A stretch of DNA of 32,148 nt from Candidatus Bilophila faecipullorum (GTDB lineage: Bacteria; Desulfobacterota; Desulfovibrionia; Desulfovibrionales; Desulfovibrionaceae). Below are positions 30,523-32,148 of this stretch, in pieces. Numbering within the stretch: position 1 is the stretch's first letter; every line of letters starts with the position of its first letter. Under the pieces are notes generated by a model. That model had not been told where the DNA came from, ran no database searches, and was given only the letters and a program-made list of their open reading frames with translations. A program made the translations under genes and the position numbers. Location: the NCBI GenBank assembly GCA_944326695.1, contig CALVEZ010000037.1, positions 1 through 32,148 of the forward strand, written 5' to 3'.

Positions 30523-32099
30523 CAACAACGCATAAAATGGGTTTCGCGGCCCTGATCATGGCGGGAAGCGTCTTTTTGTCCCGGCTCATGGGGCTCGTGC
30601 GGGACAAGGTCGTTTCGTGGCAATTCGGGGCGGGCGCGGAATCCGACGTCTATTTCGCGGCCTTCGTGGTGCCGGATTTCCTCAACTATCTGCTGGCGGG
30701 CGGCTACATTTCCATCACGCTCATCCCTCTGCTGTCCAAACGCTTCGAGGAGGACGAGGCGGACGGCTGGCGTTTCTTTTCCTCGGTCTTCTGGTGGGCG
30801 GCGCTCGGCATCGCCGCGCTCACGGCGGGCGCGTGGCTCTTCGCCCCGGAACTGGCCCGGCTGGTCGGACCGGGCTTTTCCCCGGAAAAACAGGCCCGGC
30901 TGACCTACTTTCTGCGCATCATCCTCCCCGCGCAGGTCTTCTTTCTGCCCGGGGCCTGCGTTTCGGCGCTCCTCTACATCCGCCGCCAGTTCCTCGCTCC
31001 GGCGCTCACGCCGCTCGTCTACAACGGCTGCATCATCGCGGGGGGCCTGCTCGTGTCCGGGCGCGGGATGGAAGGCTTCTGCTGGGGCGTGCTCTTCGGG
31101 GCCGCAACCGGCGCCTTCTTGCTCCCGGTCATGGCCGCACGCGCGCGCGGCGGGCGGCTTCCCGACGGCGTGCCCGGGGGCCTGCACCTTGTCTTTTCCC
31201 TGCGGCACCCGCTCCTGAAACGCTTTCTGCTGCTGGCCCTGCCCCTCATGCTCGGCGTGTCCATCGTGGCCATGGACGAGCAATTCGTCCGCATTTTCGG
31301 CTCGATGGCCGGAGAGGGCGCGGTCAGCCTCCTGAGCTATGCCCGGCGGATCATGCTTGTGCCCGTGGGTGTGGTGGCACAGGCGGCGGGCGTGGCCTCC
31401 TTCCCCTTTCTGGCCGCTCTCGCGGCCCGGGGCGACGACGCGGGCTTTGACGCCACCCTCGGCACGGCCCTGCGGGGGAGCCTTATGGTGGTCATTCCGC
31501 TCACGGCCTACATGCTCGCCGTGGCCTTGCCCACGCTCGGCCTCATCTTCGAGGGGGGCCGCTTCTCCGCCGAAGAAACCGTCCTCGCCGCGCCGCTGCT
31601 TCAGCTTCTTCTTCTCTCCGTGCCCTTTTGGGTGGTGCAGCAGGTCATCGGCAGAGCCTTTTACGCCCGGCAGAACACCCTTACGCCCGCCGTGGTGGGC
31701 ACCCTCGCCACCCTCGCCGCCCTGCCCGTCTACCCCTTGGCGGTCAAGCTCTGGGGTGCCTTCGGCGTAGCGCTCCTGACGACGCTCAGCCTCTTTGCCT
31801 ACACCCTAGCCCTGTCCTTTTTCTGGGTCCGCAAGCACGGGTCGGACGCCTTTACGGGCATGGGCCTTCTGCTGCTCAAAAGCCTCCTGCTGGTCCTCCC
31901 CGGCACCCTTCTGGCCCTTGCCGCCGTCCATTTTCTCCCGCACCGCCTCCCCGGGTGGTTCCCGGGGCTCTACGCCTATCTGCCCGCCGCCCTGCGTCAT
32001 GCGGTCATCTGCGGCGTAGCCGGGCTCGCCTTTGCCGTCACCTATCTCCCCCTCGCCCGGCTGTTCATGGCTGAGGCGCTCTGTTTGAGGAAGAAATGA
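30513..32099 (+). CDS. murJ: Lipid II flippase MurJ (MviN)
   Basis: The 528-residue membrane protein of the MOP superfamily has about 14 helices. It begins with a short basic segment, then MAGSVFLSRLMGLVRDKV, the conserved MurJ opening. The Arg residues of that motif and VPDFLNYLLAGGYIS match the cavity-lining first helices. It is expected to flip lipid-linked peptidoglycan precursors to the periplasm. A GTG start at 30513 is chosen because AAAGGA lies 6 bases upstream and the frame then overlaps the comEC end by 10 bases; an ATG-only reading from 30435 would add residues with no ribosome binding site. An R1 element begins 5 bases after the stop. Confidence 0.93.
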   Translation: MRLTTTHKMGFAALIMAGSVFLSRLMGLVRDKVVSWQFGAGAESDVYFAAFVVPDFLNYLLAGGYISITLIPLLSKRFEEDEADGWRFFSSVFWWAALGIAALTAGAWLFAPELARLVGPGFSPEKQARLTYFLRIILPAQVFFLPGACVSALLYIRRQFLAPALTPLVYNGCIIAGGLLVSGRGMEGFCWGVLFGAATGAFLLPVMAARARGGRLPDGVPGGLHLVFSLRHPLLKRFLLLALPLMLGVSIVAMDEQFVRIFGSMAGEGAVSLLSYARRIMLVPVGVVAQAAGVASFPFLAALAARGDDAGFDATLGTALRGSLMVVIPLTAYMLAVALPTLGLIFEGGRFSAEETVLAAPLLQLLLLSVPFWVVQQVIGRAFYARQNTLTPAVVGTLATLAALPVYPLAVKLWGAFGVALLTTLSLFAYTLALSFFWVRKHGSDAFTGMGLLLLKSLLLVLPGTLLALAAVHFLPHRLPGWFPGLYAYLPAALRHAVICGVAGLAFAVTYLPLARLFMAEALCLRKK

Positions 32100-32104
32100 A
32101 TTGG

Positions 32105-32148
32105 AGGGGGAGGGGGAAACTTTCTGGAGAAAGTTTCCCCCTCCCCCT
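32105..32148 (+). repeat. R1 element, copy D (3' part cut off by window edge)
   Basis: A perfect 20-bp stem (32105-32124 with 32129-32148) has the loop TGGA and the same CTTTC-TGGA-GAAAG core as copies A and B. It starts right after the murJ stop and runs to the window end, so the tail cannot be seen. Confidence 0.8.

Noticed and set aside
1..32148. CRISPR arrays, tRNA or rRNA genes, transposases, phage genes
   Set aside because: No spaced direct-repeat arrays, cloverleaf sequences, rRNA-like stretches or mobile-element proteins were seen on either strand by eye.

Overview
The window reads as chromosomal DNA from a GC-rich, Gram-negative, sulfate- or sulfite-respiring member of the Desulfovibrionaceae or close relatives. 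The main evidence is a complete dsrMKJOP operon (12050-17133), which encodes the membrane complex that feeds electrons to dissimilatory sulfite reduction. Lipid A export and acylation genes and a peptidoglycan amidase indicate a double-membrane envelope. No rRNA, tRNA, CRISPR array, transposase or phage gene was recognised. The species cannot be fixed from this window.

Layout. At 1-2691 a leftward pair encodes an AEC-family carrier and a MATE efflux pump. A rightward peptidoglycan amidase follows (2916-4196). Next comes an ArsR-type repressor and a CSCSS-motif permease (4277-6028); their promoter regions share a perfect 15-bp sequence in inverted orientation, the likely operator. A 1453-residue CoA-dehydratase-activase-like protein (6594-10955) carries two fused HgdC-type ATPase modules. 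The dsr block follows: an RsbRD-like protein, then dsrM, dsrK, dsrJ, dsrO and dsrP, ending in two strong hairpins. An alpha/beta hydrolase converges on an RsuA/RluB-type pseudouridine synthase. Then come msbA and a translationally coupled two-domain acyltransferase (DUF374 plus LpxL), an SDR oxidoreductase, a pyridoxal/pyridoxamine kinase, and a run of murI, a class V aminotransferase, comEC and murJ.

How they work together. DsrMKJOP links the quinone pool and periplasmic cytochromes to cytoplasmic DsrC and sulfite reductase; dsrAB and dsrC are not in this window. MurI (D-glutamate), MurJ (lipid II flipping) and the amidase (septal or turnover hydrolysis) belong to peptidoglycan metabolism. 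MsbA and the fused acyltransferase belong to lipid A maturation.

The least expected structure is non-coding. Four copies of a G/C-strand-biased hairpin element (here called R1) sit at gene 3' ends, always oriented hairpin-first relative to the gene they follow. Two copies of a second element (R2) also sit at gene 3' ends, and one has been absorbed into the hydrolase reading frame. Two convergent gene junctions share an R1-spacer-R2 arrangement. These elements, the paired ArsR operators, the DUF374-LpxL fusion and two hairpins lying just upstream of start codons are the best leads for follow-up.
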